Origin: Bin80 sp965208025
GTDB lineage: Bacteria; Bacteroidota; Rhodothermia; Rhodothermales; Bin80
Direction: 5' to 3'
Assembly: GCA_965208025.1 (NCBI GenBank)
Contig: OZ242302.1
Coordinates: 1,550,001-1,614,000, forward strand
Length of the DNA: 64,000 nt
The translations under genes were made by a program, and so were the position numbers. Shown piece after piece: positions 35,866-44,501 of the stretch (position 1 is its first letter; each line of letters opens with the position of its first letter). The notes under the pieces were generated by a model, which saw only the letters and a list, made by a program, of their open reading frames with translations, made no database searches and was not told the DNA's origin.

Positions 35866-36811
35866 ATCTCCGCCTAAACAAATCATCGTGGATACCGATG
35901 CAGGGCCGGATGATCTACTGGCTCTGGGCTATTTGTTGGTTCACCCGTCCATCCAGGTTGAAGCAATCACGGTCTCTTATGGCCTTGCGGATGTAGACCG
36001 CGGAGCAATCAATATTGCCCGCATCGTAGCCGCCTTCGCAAAGGGACATATTCCAGTGTATATGGGGCATTCGAAACCCTCAGTTGGGAATGCTAGTTAC
36101 CCCCAACAATGGAGAAAGCTATCCAATGAACTTCCCGGTGTCAGTCTACCGAAAGCATTTATTCCTCCTCAGGAAGAGCATGCGGTTTCTTTTTTGCAAC
36201 GTAGACTTTCCCGCACGACCAGACCGGTTCAAGTATTGGCGCTTGGATCTCTCACGAATCTGGCTGCCATCGCCCGTGAGTCAGCTCCCGCCATGGAAGA
36301 ACTCATCATTATGGGTGGCGCAATCTCAGTAGCTGGAAATGTGAAGGACTCCGAGGAGTTTGTTTCCCCCACAACCAATGCGGAATGGAATTTCTATACC
36401 GATCCATTGGCGGCATCAAAAGTTTTTTCTTCAGACTTTCCGATCACTTTGATTCCCCTTGATGCGACCAATCAAGTACCCGTCAAAATCCCATTCATTG
36501 ACCAATTCACGAAGATGGCTCGTTGCCCCATTGGGCGGATGACATCCCAAGTACTTGAAGCAATCCGCCCCCATGCTGAAAAGGGCGTGTTTTATGCCTG
36601 GGATCCCTTGGCGGCAGTCTATTTAGTGCATCCTGATGTTGTCAGCTTATTGCGTTTTCCAGTGACCGTTGAGGCATCTGGTCCCAATGCCGGGATCTCC
36701 CGAAAATCAGAGACTGGCTCGGACATCTCAGTGGCAATGTCCGCGAAGGGGGAATTATTTATGCACTACTTTACGGCTCCATTTGAAGCCACTGCGCAGG
36801 CATACAGCTAA
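35858..36811 (+). CDS. Inosine-uridine-type nucleoside hydrolase
   Basis: Ca-dependent nucleoside N-ribohydrolase of 317 residues. Calcium-binding DTDAGPDD is at residues 12-19 (family consensus DTDPGxDD). The IPVYMGHSKP region, VQVLALGSLTNLAA, EELIIMGGA and AEWNFYTDPLAASKVF follow, and the C-terminal WDPLAAVYLVHPD carries the last Ca ligand. It releases ribose, which could enter the pentose-phosphate path of the overlapping upstream gnd. Which base it prefers is not clear. Confidence 0.92.
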   Translation: MLKSPPKQIIVDTDAGPDDLLALGYLLVHPSIQVEAITVSYGLADVDRGAINIARIVAAFAKGHIPVYMGHSKPSVGNASYPQQWRKLSNELPGVSLPKAFIPPQEEHAVSFLQRRLSRTTRPVQVLALGSLTNLAAIARESAPAMEELIIMGGAISVAGNVKDSEEFVSPTTNAEWNFYTDPLAASKVFSSDFPITLIPLDATNQVPVKIPFIDQFTKMARCPIGRMTSQVLEAIRPHAEKGVFYAWDPLAAVYLVHPDVVSLLRFPVTVEASGPNAGISRKSETGSDISVAMSAKGELFMHYFTAPFEATAQAYS

Positions 36812-37020
36812 ACCTCTCTCGTTTGATTCTTGTCTTTTGATGCCCGCTCCATCCTTATTGTAACTGCCGACGAATTAGCCTGACTAAACTACTCTGTGAT
36901 TTTGTTGGTCCCATTCTAATTTCCGAGCGCTGGGAATCTCTGAACTTACATTTTTCAGGCTTGATGCACAATAAAATATCACACGTTTACTCTCAAAGAC
37001 CCGCGCAAAGTCTATATTGA

Positions 37021-37300
37021 TCAATCGCCACTATCGGTGGGTTTGTCATCTACGGGTATTGGAACTGGCAGGGTTCGTCTTGGGGATTGTCGCTTGATTT
37101 GACTCTGTGGGATGATTCCGATTTTCTTGGGCGAATGCTTGTAGACTCGTTGAGGAGTGTGTAAGCTTAGCATCTCCGCTGCCTCAATAACGGATACATC
37201 CAACCGATATTACAGTGAATTGCGGAAAGACCTCATTCAAGTAGCAATCAATTGCACATTCGAGTTGATCAAACCACATGTGTCTCAAGGTTGTCTGCCC
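37021..37300 (-). pseudogene. Possible helix-turn-helix gene relic
   Basis: Two partial minus-strand frames seem to be one broken gene. The upstream one reads MWFDQLECAIDCYLNEVFPQF and stops after VISVGCIRY; the downstream one continues DVSVIEAAEMLSLHTPQRVYKHS, similar to the recognition helix of excisionase-type helix-turn-helix proteins, then a basic tail with many Pro and Arg. A frameshift separates them near 37200. Resemblance is weak and the fragment may be spurious. Confidence 0.3.
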
Positions 37301-37326
37301 AAATAAGCTACATGTGAAAGGATGGA

Positions 37327-37797
37327 TTATCGGCTCCAGATCGCTGCACTAATGAATGCGACCAACGCCGTATACAATGTACTACCCACACATACAGACC
37401 AAATCAGAGAGAGCCAACTCGCTTCGCCCTGTAAAAGCACAAAAAAAGAAAGTAGAACATTATGCATCAATGCAACGACCAGAGATAATTCAACAACACG
37501 ACGAACAGATCTTTCGAATACCTCAAGATTAATAAGATTCAAGTATCCTACCAGAAAGCCAATGAGCGTCTTCACGAACATATTGATTCCCCATAGACCA
37601 TAGACCATGTCCAAAGCAAAACCTGCGAAGAAGCCTACCAATGCACCCGTCACCTGTCCATGGCCGATAGCTACCCACAACACAAAAAGTAAAACCACAT
37701 CTGGAGTTGCCCCCCAAAGAGTTAACCTTCCGAAGAAGAGCCACTGGAGCGTGACACAAATGGTTCCGATAATGAAGAGACGTAAGGCGACGCGCAT
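37327..37797 (-). CDS. mreD: Rod-shape-determining protein MreD-like
   Basis: Small membrane protein of 156 residues in the elongasome that directs lateral wall growth. It has about five hydrophobic segments, with GATPDVVLLFVLWVAIGHG, then VTGALVGFFAGFALDMVYGL, and LIGFLVGYLNLI. The pattern 'G..-G..-GF..G...D...G..G...' matches MreD. It is not adjacent to mreB or mreC, whose genes are absent from the window. It is divergent from the membrane protein at 37860. Family identity is likely but rests on a low-complexity membrane pattern. Confidence 0.72.
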   Translation of the reverse strand: MRVALRLFIIGTICVTLQWLFFGRLTLWGATPDVVLLFVLWVAIGHGQVTGALVGFFAGFALDMVYGLWGINMFVKTLIGFLVGYLNLINLEVFERSVRRVVELSLVVALMHNVLLSFFVLLQGEASWLSLIWSVCVGSTLYTALVAFISAAIWSR

Positions 37798-37859
37798 CGT
37801 AGACTTATGAAACTAAACTTATGTGAACAGGTGCAACCTTGGTAAATCTCCATAAACAA

Positions 37860-38138
37860 ATGGCCCGCTCCCAAACGTCCTCCCGATCCAAAGCTAGAAA
37901 ACGTCGAGGGAAAAAGCACTCCATGATTTTATCTACCCATAACTATGTGTTGCTGGCTGTAGGCGTTTTAGCAATTGTACTCGGATATTCTATCATGCGT
38001 TTGGAAAACGAGGTAGATGGCTTCCTCTCCCTTTATGTAGCTCCACTTCTGATTCTCGGAGGATACCTTGAGATCATTTATGCCATTCTTTGGCGAAGCT
38101 CTATTCATACAGATAGTAGTTCTCGCTCCGCACAATAA
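37860..38138 (+). CDS. Small two-helix membrane protein (DUF3098-like)
   Basis: Protein of 92 residues. A basic N-terminus (RSKARKRRGKKHS) is followed by two hydrophobic helices, YVLLAVGVLAIVLGYSIM and SLYVAPLLILGGYLEIIYAI. The arrangement and the late LxLGGYxxIIYAI pattern recall DUF3098 proteins of Bacteroidota, whose role is unknown. I chose the ATG at 37860; a TTG seven codons upstream is the alternative. Its last 38 bases overlap the end of the convergent NamZ gene. Confidence 0.7.
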   Translation: MARSQTSSRSKARKRRGKKHSMILSTHNYVLLAVGVLAIVLGYSIMRLENEVDGFLSLYVAPLLILGGYLEIIYAILWRSSIHTDSSSRSAQ

Positions 38139-39336
38139 ATTCGCTGACTTCCCCCTGCCATGATGCGATGATTTCTTCAGGTGTCGCAGATTGTAACATC
38201 GGGGCCAACCTGTCAGTCCCAGATAGCTTAGCCAGCCAATCGGGCCTTGATAAAAATCCATCTTGATCGGTTACAGCCTGATGGAATTCGTGAAGGATAT
38301 GAATACCCGTTTCGACAGGTTGATAGACTTTTCGGTCGGTAATATTGATCCTAAGCCCTTGAACAGTTTGACCATTAAGCTTTGGGGCAGATTCCATATT
38401 AGCAAGAGGCTCAGGGGTAAACTCCAAGACGTCAAAAAATACCCCTGGCAATGATTTATGGTTAAGCTGATCTGCAATCTGAGCGCCATCAACATCAGTT
38501 GCCCCCACCTGCAGGAATGGATTCCGGGTTCCTCTACCCTCACTCCCTGAGGTAGCTTCAAAGAAGCAAGTCCCAGGATAAACGAGAGCCGTCTCAAATT
38601 GGGGAATATTTGGACTGGTGGGAACCCAAGGCCTTCCAGTGTCGGGCCATTGCATGTCACGAGTCCACCCCTCCATTGGAATGATCTCCAACTGCAGAGA
38701 ATCCAAATCTGGCAATAAAGCTTCTCCCTGAATCATCATGGCTAATTCTCCAACCGTTAAGCCATGCGCAATCGGAATTGAATATTGCCCCACAAATGAT
38801 TGATGATCCGATTCTAACATAAAACCAGATACATAAGTGCCAGAGAGAGGATTCGGTCGATCCAGAACCATAAATGGAATCCCGGCTTCTGCCGCAGATT
38901 GCATCGCAAGTCCCATGGTAGAAATGAACGTATAAAAACGAGATCCCACATCTTGTATATCAAAGATCAGAAGATCCAAGTCAGAAAGCATTTCAAGGGT
39001 AGGCTTACGAGTTGCCCCATAGAGGCTGTATACCGGCGCACCCGTCAACTGATCAATTCCATCTTTGACCGCCTCGCCATCCTCGGCTGTGCCCCGTAAT
39101 CCATGTTCAGGTCCAAAGATTGCTCCCAGGGTAACCTCGGGTGTATCATGTACCAGATTGATCAAATGCTCTTCGCCGACCAGTGCTGTATGGTTCACGA
39201 TCAGTCCCACGGTAGTTCCTGCTAAGTGACTAAAATTTGACTCGGACAGGATATCTGCACCTGTGCGTATCATGAGATCCTGTGCAATTACGACCTTGGC
39301 ACAAAAGAATAAAACGATAATTAGAAAGCTTCTCAT
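38101..39336 (-). CDS. namZ: Exo-beta-N-acetylmuramidase (NamZ/DUF1343)
   Basis: Secreted enzyme of 411 residues of the DUF1343 family, whose studied members release N-acetylmuramic acid from peptidoglycan ends. Signal peptide FLIIVLFFCAKVVIAQ is followed by VGLIVNHTALVGEE, IFGPEHGLRG and PVYSLYGATRKP. The blocks DLDLLIFDIQDVGSRFYTF and MVLDRPNPLSGTYVSG come next, then SPNIPQFETALVYPGTCFFE and EGRGTRNPF. All family motifs are intact. I chose the ATG at 39336, where the signal peptide begins. With the muramidase, the window holds two cell-wall enzymes (see also the L,D-transpeptidase). Confidence 0.9.
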   Translation of the reverse strand: MRSFLIIVLFFCAKVVIAQDLMIRTGADILSESNFSHLAGTTVGLIVNHTALVGEEHLINLVHDTPEVTLGAIFGPEHGLRGTAEDGEAVKDGIDQLTGAPVYSLYGATRKPTLEMLSDLDLLIFDIQDVGSRFYTFISTMGLAMQSAAEAGIPFMVLDRPNPLSGTYVSGFMLESDHQSFVGQYSIPIAHGLTVGELAMMIQGEALLPDLDSLQLEIIPMEGWTRDMQWPDTGRPWVPTSPNIPQFETALVYPGTCFFEATSGSEGRGTRNPFLQVGATDVDGAQIADQLNHKSLPGVFFDVLEFTPEPLANMESAPKLNGQTVQGLRINITDRKVYQPVETGIHILHEFHQAVTDQDGFLSRPDWLAKLSGTDRLAPMLQSATPEEIIASWQGEVSEFIVRSENYYLYE

Positions 39337-39349
39337 TAAGCAGGAGATA

Positions 39350-39766
39350 TTATCTAAAATCGCCGAAGAAGTAGGCGATCTCCTTGTGTGCATTGTCGAG
39401 AGAGTCAGAGCCATGAACAATGTTCTCCGCTTTACTTTCAGCGTGGCGTTTACGAATCGTCCCTTCGGCGGCTTGCTCGGGATCTGTTGCTCCAATTAAG
39501 TCTCGAAAGCTTTCAACAGCATTTTCTTTCTGAAGGACCATCGGAATACAGGGGCCACTTGTCATGAAATCAATGAGGTCAGGAAAAAATGGGCGCGCAC
39601 GGTGCACACCGTAAAATCCTTCCGCACGGCTGCGATCCAGTTGTAACATCTCAAGCGCACAGATGATAAATTTATCTTGTTCAATCTGACGTATTACATC
39701 ACCGATTAAGCCTCGTCGGACGCAATCGGGCTTTAGAATTGCTAGCGTATATTCTTGATTCATCAT
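39350..39766 (-). CDS. ndk: Nucleoside diphosphate kinase
   Basis: Cytosolic kinase of 138 residues that balances nucleoside triphosphate pools. N-terminal TLAILKPDCVRRGLIG, then FFPDLIDFMTSGPCIPMVL, and the phosphorylated His118 in ENIVHGSDSLDNAHKEI. Length matches the family. The region before the active His (TIRKRHAESKAEN) is more basic than usual. It lies 13 bases upstream of the NamZ start on the same strand. Confidence 0.95.
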   Translation of the reverse strand: MMNQEYTLAILKPDCVRRGLIGDVIRQIEQDKFIICALEMLQLDRSRAEGFYGVHRARPFFPDLIDFMTSGPCIPMVLQKENAVESFRDLIGATDPEQAAEGTIRKRHAESKAENIVHGSDSLDNAHKEIAYFFGDFR

Positions 39767-39886
39767 TTTAGAGATTATTGTTTAACTTGCCAATTGTACG
39801 ACAAGAATGTGTACCTTGATACTCAAGTTTGAATATTAATTGAAAATTCTTAGGTCTACGGTTCCCAACCCTCTTTGATCAAATCC

Positions 39887-41413
39887 ATGAAGATTTTGAA
39901 ACTTGTTCCAATACTGATATTGTTGATCACTGGATGTTCACAGAACACTCCTCCGCCCAACATCGTATTTATATTTACCGACGATCATACCGCTCGTGCA
40001 CTCAGTTCTTACGGCTCGGTCGTGAATGAGACGCCCCATCTTGATCGGATTGCCAACGAAGGGATGCGATTCACCCAGTGTCTGGTCACCAATTCAATCT
40101 GTGCACCAAGCCGGGCTGTCATTCTTACAGGCAAGCATAGCCATCTCAATGGACAGCTTACCAATGGGAATCGATTTGATGGAAGCCAGCAAACCTTCCC
40201 TAAATTACTTCAAGCTGCGGGCTATCAGACCAGCATGATTGGAAAATGGCACCTGCAAAGTGAGCCAACAGGCTTTGACTATTGGCAGATCCTCATCGGG
40301 CAGGGACCCTACTATAACCCTCGTTTTCTTATTCCTGAGGATACCATTCAAGTGGAGGGCTATACCACGGATATCATTACGGATCTGGCAATCAACTGGC
40401 TTGAGAGCCAACGAGACCCCTTAAAGCCGTTCTTGCTTATGTATCAACACAAAGCCCCACACAGGGAGTGGCATCCAAGCCTTGACCACCTTGAACTTTA
40501 CGCGGATCAAGACATCCCTGAGCCGGAAAACCTTTTTGATGACTACTCAAATCGCGCCTCCCCTGCGAGCGATCAAGGTATGACGATCGCAACGCATATG
40601 AATATCGCAGATTTAAAACTCACTGCTCCCAGAAGTATGAATGCGGAGCAGGCTGCTGTTTGGGAAGAAGTTTATGGACCCCGTAATCAAGAATTTAGGG
40701 AAGCCAACCTCGAGGGAGATGATCTCACTCGGTGGAAATACCAACGCTATGCAAAAGAGTATCTGCGTACGGTTGCTGGCGTAGATGACAATGTGGGACG
40801 TCTATTGGATTATCTTGATGCGCAAAATCTTGACGAAAATACCGTCGTCATTTACTCTTCGGATCAAGGATGGTATTTAGGCGAACACGGCTGGTATGAT
40901 AAGCGGTGGATGTATGAGGAATCATTAGTCACTCCACTCCTTGTTCGCTGGCCAAATAAAATTCAACCAGGGAGCACAAATAATGCAATCGTCTCAAATT
41001 TGGACTTCGCAGCAACGTTTCTTGACTTGGCGGGGGCCAGTATCCCCGACGATCTACAAGGTAGAAGTCTTAAACCGCTCTTCCTCGGCGAAACTCCCGA
41101 TGACTGGCGGACGAGTCATTACTACCAGTACTATGAGTATCCTGGCCATCACTGTGTTGAACGACATTATGGGGTTCGGACCCAGCGATATAAGCTGATC
41201 CATTACTACAACCGAAATGAATGGGAACTCTTTGATCTCGAGACTGACCCGATGGAAATGAACAGCGTCTACGATGATACGGCATATTCTGATACTCAGA
41301 TGGAACTCAAGGAAGAACTCACCCGCCTGCGTGAGTTGTATCAGGTGCCAGAGGATACACATCCAACTGGCCCATGTATCCCTGGTGAGCGTGGGGAGAA
41401 TACTGCACGATAA
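39887..41413 (+). CDS. Sulfatase lipoprotein (formylglycine type)
   Basis: Sulfatase of 508 residues anchored by lipobox LLITGC (lipid Cys17). Metal site NIVFIFTDDHTARALSSYG is at 25-43. The formylglycine Cys72 lies in SICAPSRAVILTGKHSH (C-X-P-S-R). MIGKWHL near 120, YQHKAPHREW and IYSSDQGWYLGEHGWYDKRWMYEE carry metal and substrate residues of the iduronate- and heparan-type subfamily (S1). I chose the ATG at 39887 as it starts the signal peptide. It probably acts at the outer membrane or periplasm on a sulfated glycan. Confidence 0.92.
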   Translation: MKILKLVPILILLITGCSQNTPPPNIVFIFTDDHTARALSSYGSVVNETPHLDRIANEGMRFTQCLVTNSICAPSRAVILTGKHSHLNGQLTNGNRFDGSQQTFPKLLQAAGYQTSMIGKWHLQSEPTGFDYWQILIGQGPYYNPRFLIPEDTIQVEGYTTDIITDLAINWLESQRDPLKPFLLMYQHKAPHREWHPSLDHLELYADQDIPEPENLFDDYSNRASPASDQGMTIATHMNIADLKLTAPRSMNAEQAAVWEEVYGPRNQEFREANLEGDDLTRWKYQRYAKEYLRTVAGVDDNVGRLLDYLDAQNLDENTVVIYSSDQGWYLGEHGWYDKRWMYEESLVTPLLVRWPNKIQPGSTNNAIVSNLDFAATFLDLAGASIPDDLQGRSLKPLFLGETPDDWRTSHYYQYYEYPGHHCVERHYGVRTQRYKLIHYYNRNEWELFDLETDPMEMNSVYDDTAYSDTQMELKEELTRLRELYQVPEDTHPTGPCIPGERGENTAR

Positions 41414-42081
41414 ACCCTTGTCGGACGATCACAAACTATGGTAGAGGTTGCCCCGTGATTTGGGATTTGAGTACAGTTATTCCCGAGATCACACCCTCCA
41501 TCCTCGGAAGCATCAGATCTAAACTTATTGAGAAATAGAGTCTCTCTCACACGATTAGATGGCATCTCACCAGATGACACTTGCATAGTCTGTGCATCTG
41601 GAAGATTGTTTGCAAGGGGGTAGCGCGTCCTATTCTGGATACTCATTCACTGATTTTCACTGTAGAAGAGAATGAATTGGCGTCCGATGAAGACGGACAT
41701 CTGGTGGATGACTGCCCCCGATTGAATATCCTCAAATGGTACTATCTCACTTGATTTGAGGGTAAAGATATCCTGTCAAAGTTGAAGACTTCGGAGTATA
41801 TGCCCCTGAAACTTAGCAATAGAGAGCACCGAGAATCTTTCGATCCAGCAAACACCGTCATTCACACCCTAACCTATCTAAATCTAGTTTTTCCAGAGCA
41901 GGGCAGGAAGTCAATACAGGTTCCGATCACTTTTTTTCTCTCAAACTCTCAATTCAATGTGCGCACAGGATATATCTTCATGGAAGGAGAACTCAAGGAA
42001 GTACCTGATGGATACTTGGCGACAAATGATCTGGCAATACAGAATCCGTTCATATCCGAACGGAGCATCAATACAGAAAAT
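41414..42081. other. Spacer between sulfatase and lipA
   Basis: About 670 bases between convergent genes. A plus-strand frame (41782-42294) extends far into lipA and has no family resemblance, so it is treated as chance. Minus-strand frames between 41341 and 41646 overlap the sulfatase and are likewise unsupported. I see no clear terminator. Confidence 0.4.
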
Positions 42082-43044
42082 TTATACGTGACGCTCTGCG
42101 TGGTAGGAACTGCGCACCAATGGACCACTTTCAACATGCTCAATCCCTTTATCCTCACCGATTTGTTTATACATTTGGAATTGATCTGGGTGTATAAATT
42201 CTACCACATCCAGATGCATTCGTGTGGGCTGGAGGTACTGACCAATGGTCATGACGTCAACTCCAACACGCACAAAATCGTCCATGAGATCTAAAACTTC
42301 ATCCTCGGTTTCGCCGAGACCAACCATAATCCCGCTCTTTGTGCGCAGTCCTTGCTCCTTCGAAATTCTGAGAACGTCCAGAGAGCGTTGATAGTCTGCC
42401 TGAGGGCGAACACGACGGTAGAGCCTGGGTACGCTCTCAACGTTGTGGTTCAATATCTCTGGACGCTCATCCAGAACAATTTGCAGAGCATCCCATATGC
42501 CCCGGAAATCAGGGATCAGCACTTCAACAGTACAACCGGGAATTTCCGCTCGAATCCTACGAATGGTCTCCGCGAAAATGGGGGCGCCTCCGTCCTCTCT
42601 CTCGTCTCGGTTCACCGATGTAATCACCGCATGTTTCAAGCCCATAATCCGTGCAGCCTTTGCTACGCGGCGCGGTTCATCATAATCCAAGCCTGGCTCC
42701 GGTCTCCCAGTTTTGACAGCACAGAATCCACAGGAACGCGTGCATACATTCCCTAAAATCATGAAGGTTGCTGTACCAGCTGTCCAGCATTCACCCATAT
42801 TTGGACAGCGAGCACTCTGACAAACCGTATGTAACTCGTTCTCCTCTATGAGATCCACAAGGTTACGATAGACTGGACCATAGGGGAGTTTAACCCGTAA
42901 CCAGTCTGGTCGGCGTTGATGTGGTACAGACTCAATTACAGGCAACCCGACAAAGTTATCCACTCCATCCCCCGTTTGAGCGGACTGTTTTTTCAGGGAA
43001 ATCTCACCCGGAAGAAAAGATCGTTTCGTGATTACGGAACTCAA
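42082..43044 (-). CDS. lipA: Lipoyl synthase
   Basis: Radical SAM enzyme of 320 residues that inserts two sulfurs into octanoyl groups on carrier proteins. The auxiliary cluster uses Cys75, Cys80 and Cys86 (CQSARCPNMGEC). The radical SAM cluster uses Cys101, Cys105 and Cys108 (CTRSCGFC). RPDWLRVKLP, HAVITSVNRDEREDGGAP, PDFRG, HNVESVPRLYRRVRPQADY and SGPLVRSSYHAE are all present. No ATG is available upstream of the conserved part, and the frame opens with TTG at 43044 after a stop. Confidence 0.96.
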   Translation of the reverse strand: MSSVITKRSFLPGEISLKKQSAQTGDGVDNFVGLPVIESVPHQRRPDWLRVKLPYGPVYRNLVDLIEENELHTVCQSARCPNMGECWTAGTATFMILGNVCTRSCGFCAVKTGRPEPGLDYDEPRRVAKAARIMGLKHAVITSVNRDEREDGGAPIFAETIRRIRAEIPGCTVEVLIPDFRGIWDALQIVLDERPEILNHNVESVPRLYRRVRPQADYQRSLDVLRISKEQGLRTKSGIMVGLGETEDEVLDLMDDFVRVGVDVMTIGQYLQPTRMHLDVVEFIHPDQFQMYKQIGEDKGIEHVESGPLVRSSYHAERHV

Positions 43045-43133
43045 CTGATAGACTAGTTTGTTAAAGTAATATGCTTACCTTTGAAGTCATTCATTGATCC
43101 CATTACATAGAATACTCATCCGTTTCCAAATCC

Positions 43134-44480
43134 ATGAATATATCCTCTCGACAGGTGCCAGACGTATTTAAAAAGCATATGAACTCCAGGGGTATGATGC
43201 CTCTAGTATTGGACATGAAGGCAAGTCATGGAGTCTGGCTTATTGACGAGGTGACTGGAAATTCTTATCTGGATTTCTTTGGTTTTTTTGCTAGCAGCAT
43301 GTTGGGGATGAATCATCCAAAATTGGAGTCCGATCAAGAAGCATTGGATCGCCTTCGGGATGCAGCCCTGAACAAGGTAGCAAACTCTGATATCCAGACC
43401 ACTCATATGGCCCGATTCCTTAAAACATTCGGACACATTGCACAATCCGATGCCCTTCCCTACGCTTTTTTTATTAGCGGTGGAGCGCTCGGGGTTGAAA
43501 ATGCTTTGAAAGCAGCTTTTGACTGGAAAGTTCGGAAAAATTTGTCCAAAGGGATCTCTGGTGAGCGGGGACAGCAAGCAATGCATCTTCGGGATGCATT
43601 CCACGGGCGTACCGGGTATACGCTATCCTTAACCAATACCGCCGATCCCTGGAAAACCAGATATTTTCCAAAATTTGATTGGCCACGAATCCTGAATCCG
43701 AAGATCTCCTTTCCCCTCTCCGAACACTTGGAACATGTGGAACGACTCGAATCTCAAGCCTTGGAAGAGGCAAAATCGTATTTTCAGAGCCGAAAAAATG
43801 AAATTGCCTGCATCATCCTTGAACCTATTCAAGGGGAAGGGGGAGATAATCATTTCCGACCGGAGTTCTTTCAGTCTCTCGAGCAACTCTGCCGAGAAAA
43901 TGACGCACTACTTATCTATGATGAAGTTCAGTGTGGTGCTGGAATCACAGGTACATTTTGGGCTTCGGAACAGACCGGTGTAACCCCTGATCTTCTTGCA
44001 TTCGGAAAAAAGACGCAGGTATGCGGTGTGTTAGGAGGACGACGTCTGGATGAAGTTGAAGATCATGTGTTCGTCAAGCCTGGACGCATCAACTCTACTT
44101 GGGGAGGGAATCTGGTCGACATGGTTCGAGCAGACCGGATCCTCCAAATCATGACCGAAGATTCTCTTCTTGATCACACCATGGTGGTCGGTGCACACCT
44201 ACTGAATCGGCTTCGTGCCATTGCTGATTACTCGGACCACCTCTCAAATGCACGGGGCCGTGGTCTGATGTGTGCTATTGACGTTTCCTCTCTGGAACTC
44301 CGAGACAGAATCCTTCAGGATTGCTACTCCATGGGAATGATCGTCATTGGCTGTGGCAAATCAACGATTCGCTTTCGGCCTGCCTTGACAATCACTAAAG
44401 AAGAAATTGACAAAGGGATGGAACTCTTTGAACGGGCAATCCCATCGGAAATTCAGGTTCCAGTCCCTCAGATCGCCTGA
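43134..44480 (+). CDS. lat: L-lysine 6-aminotransferase
   Basis: PLP-dependent class-III transaminase of 448 residues that converts lysine to allysine (P6C) with 2-oxoglutarate. LDFFGFFASSMLGMNHPKL and HGRTGYTLSLTNT are typical, followed by IILEPIQGEGGDNHFRPEF and LIYDEVQCGAGITGTFWASE. The PLP-binding Lys is in LLAFGKKTQVCGV (Lys292 or Lys293), and FVKPGRINSTWGGNLVDMVR closes the site. The distinctive FGKKTQVCG region supports lysine 6-aminotransferase over other class-III enzymes. It faces gyrA and is close to the thrA-dapB-dapA lysine operon. Confidence 0.92.
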   Translation: MNISSRQVPDVFKKHMNSRGMMPLVLDMKASHGVWLIDEVTGNSYLDFFGFFASSMLGMNHPKLESDQEALDRLRDAALNKVANSDIQTTHMARFLKTFGHIAQSDALPYAFFISGGALGVENALKAAFDWKVRKNLSKGISGERGQQAMHLRDAFHGRTGYTLSLTNTADPWKTRYFPKFDWPRILNPKISFPLSEHLEHVERLESQALEEAKSYFQSRKNEIACIILEPIQGEGGDNHFRPEFFQSLEQLCRENDALLIYDEVQCGAGITGTFWASEQTGVTPDLLAFGKKTQVCGVLGGRRLDEVEDHVFVKPGRINSTWGGNLVDMVRADRILQIMTEDSLLDHTMVVGAHLLNRLRAIADYSDHLSNARGRGLMCAIDVSSLELRDRILQDCYSMGMIVIGCGKSTIRFRPALTITKEEIDKGMELFERAIPSEIQVPVPQIA

Positions 44481-44501
44481 CACTTTACTCAATGGTCAGG
44501 C
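44475..44501. terminator. Hairpin across two convergent stop codons
   Basis: GCCTGAC (44475-44481) and GTCAGGC (44495-44501) form a 7-bp stem with a 13-nt loop. It contains the lat stop (44478-44480) and touches the gyrA stop (44501-44503). No T tract follows. Similar palindromes join two other convergent pairs in the window. Confidence 0.5.

Noticed and set aside
41782..42294. 171-codon plus-strand reading frame partly antisense to lipA
   Set aside because: The last 213 bases are antisense to the conserved lipA C-terminus, and the rest shows no known motif or convincing start, so it is most likely a chance open frame.
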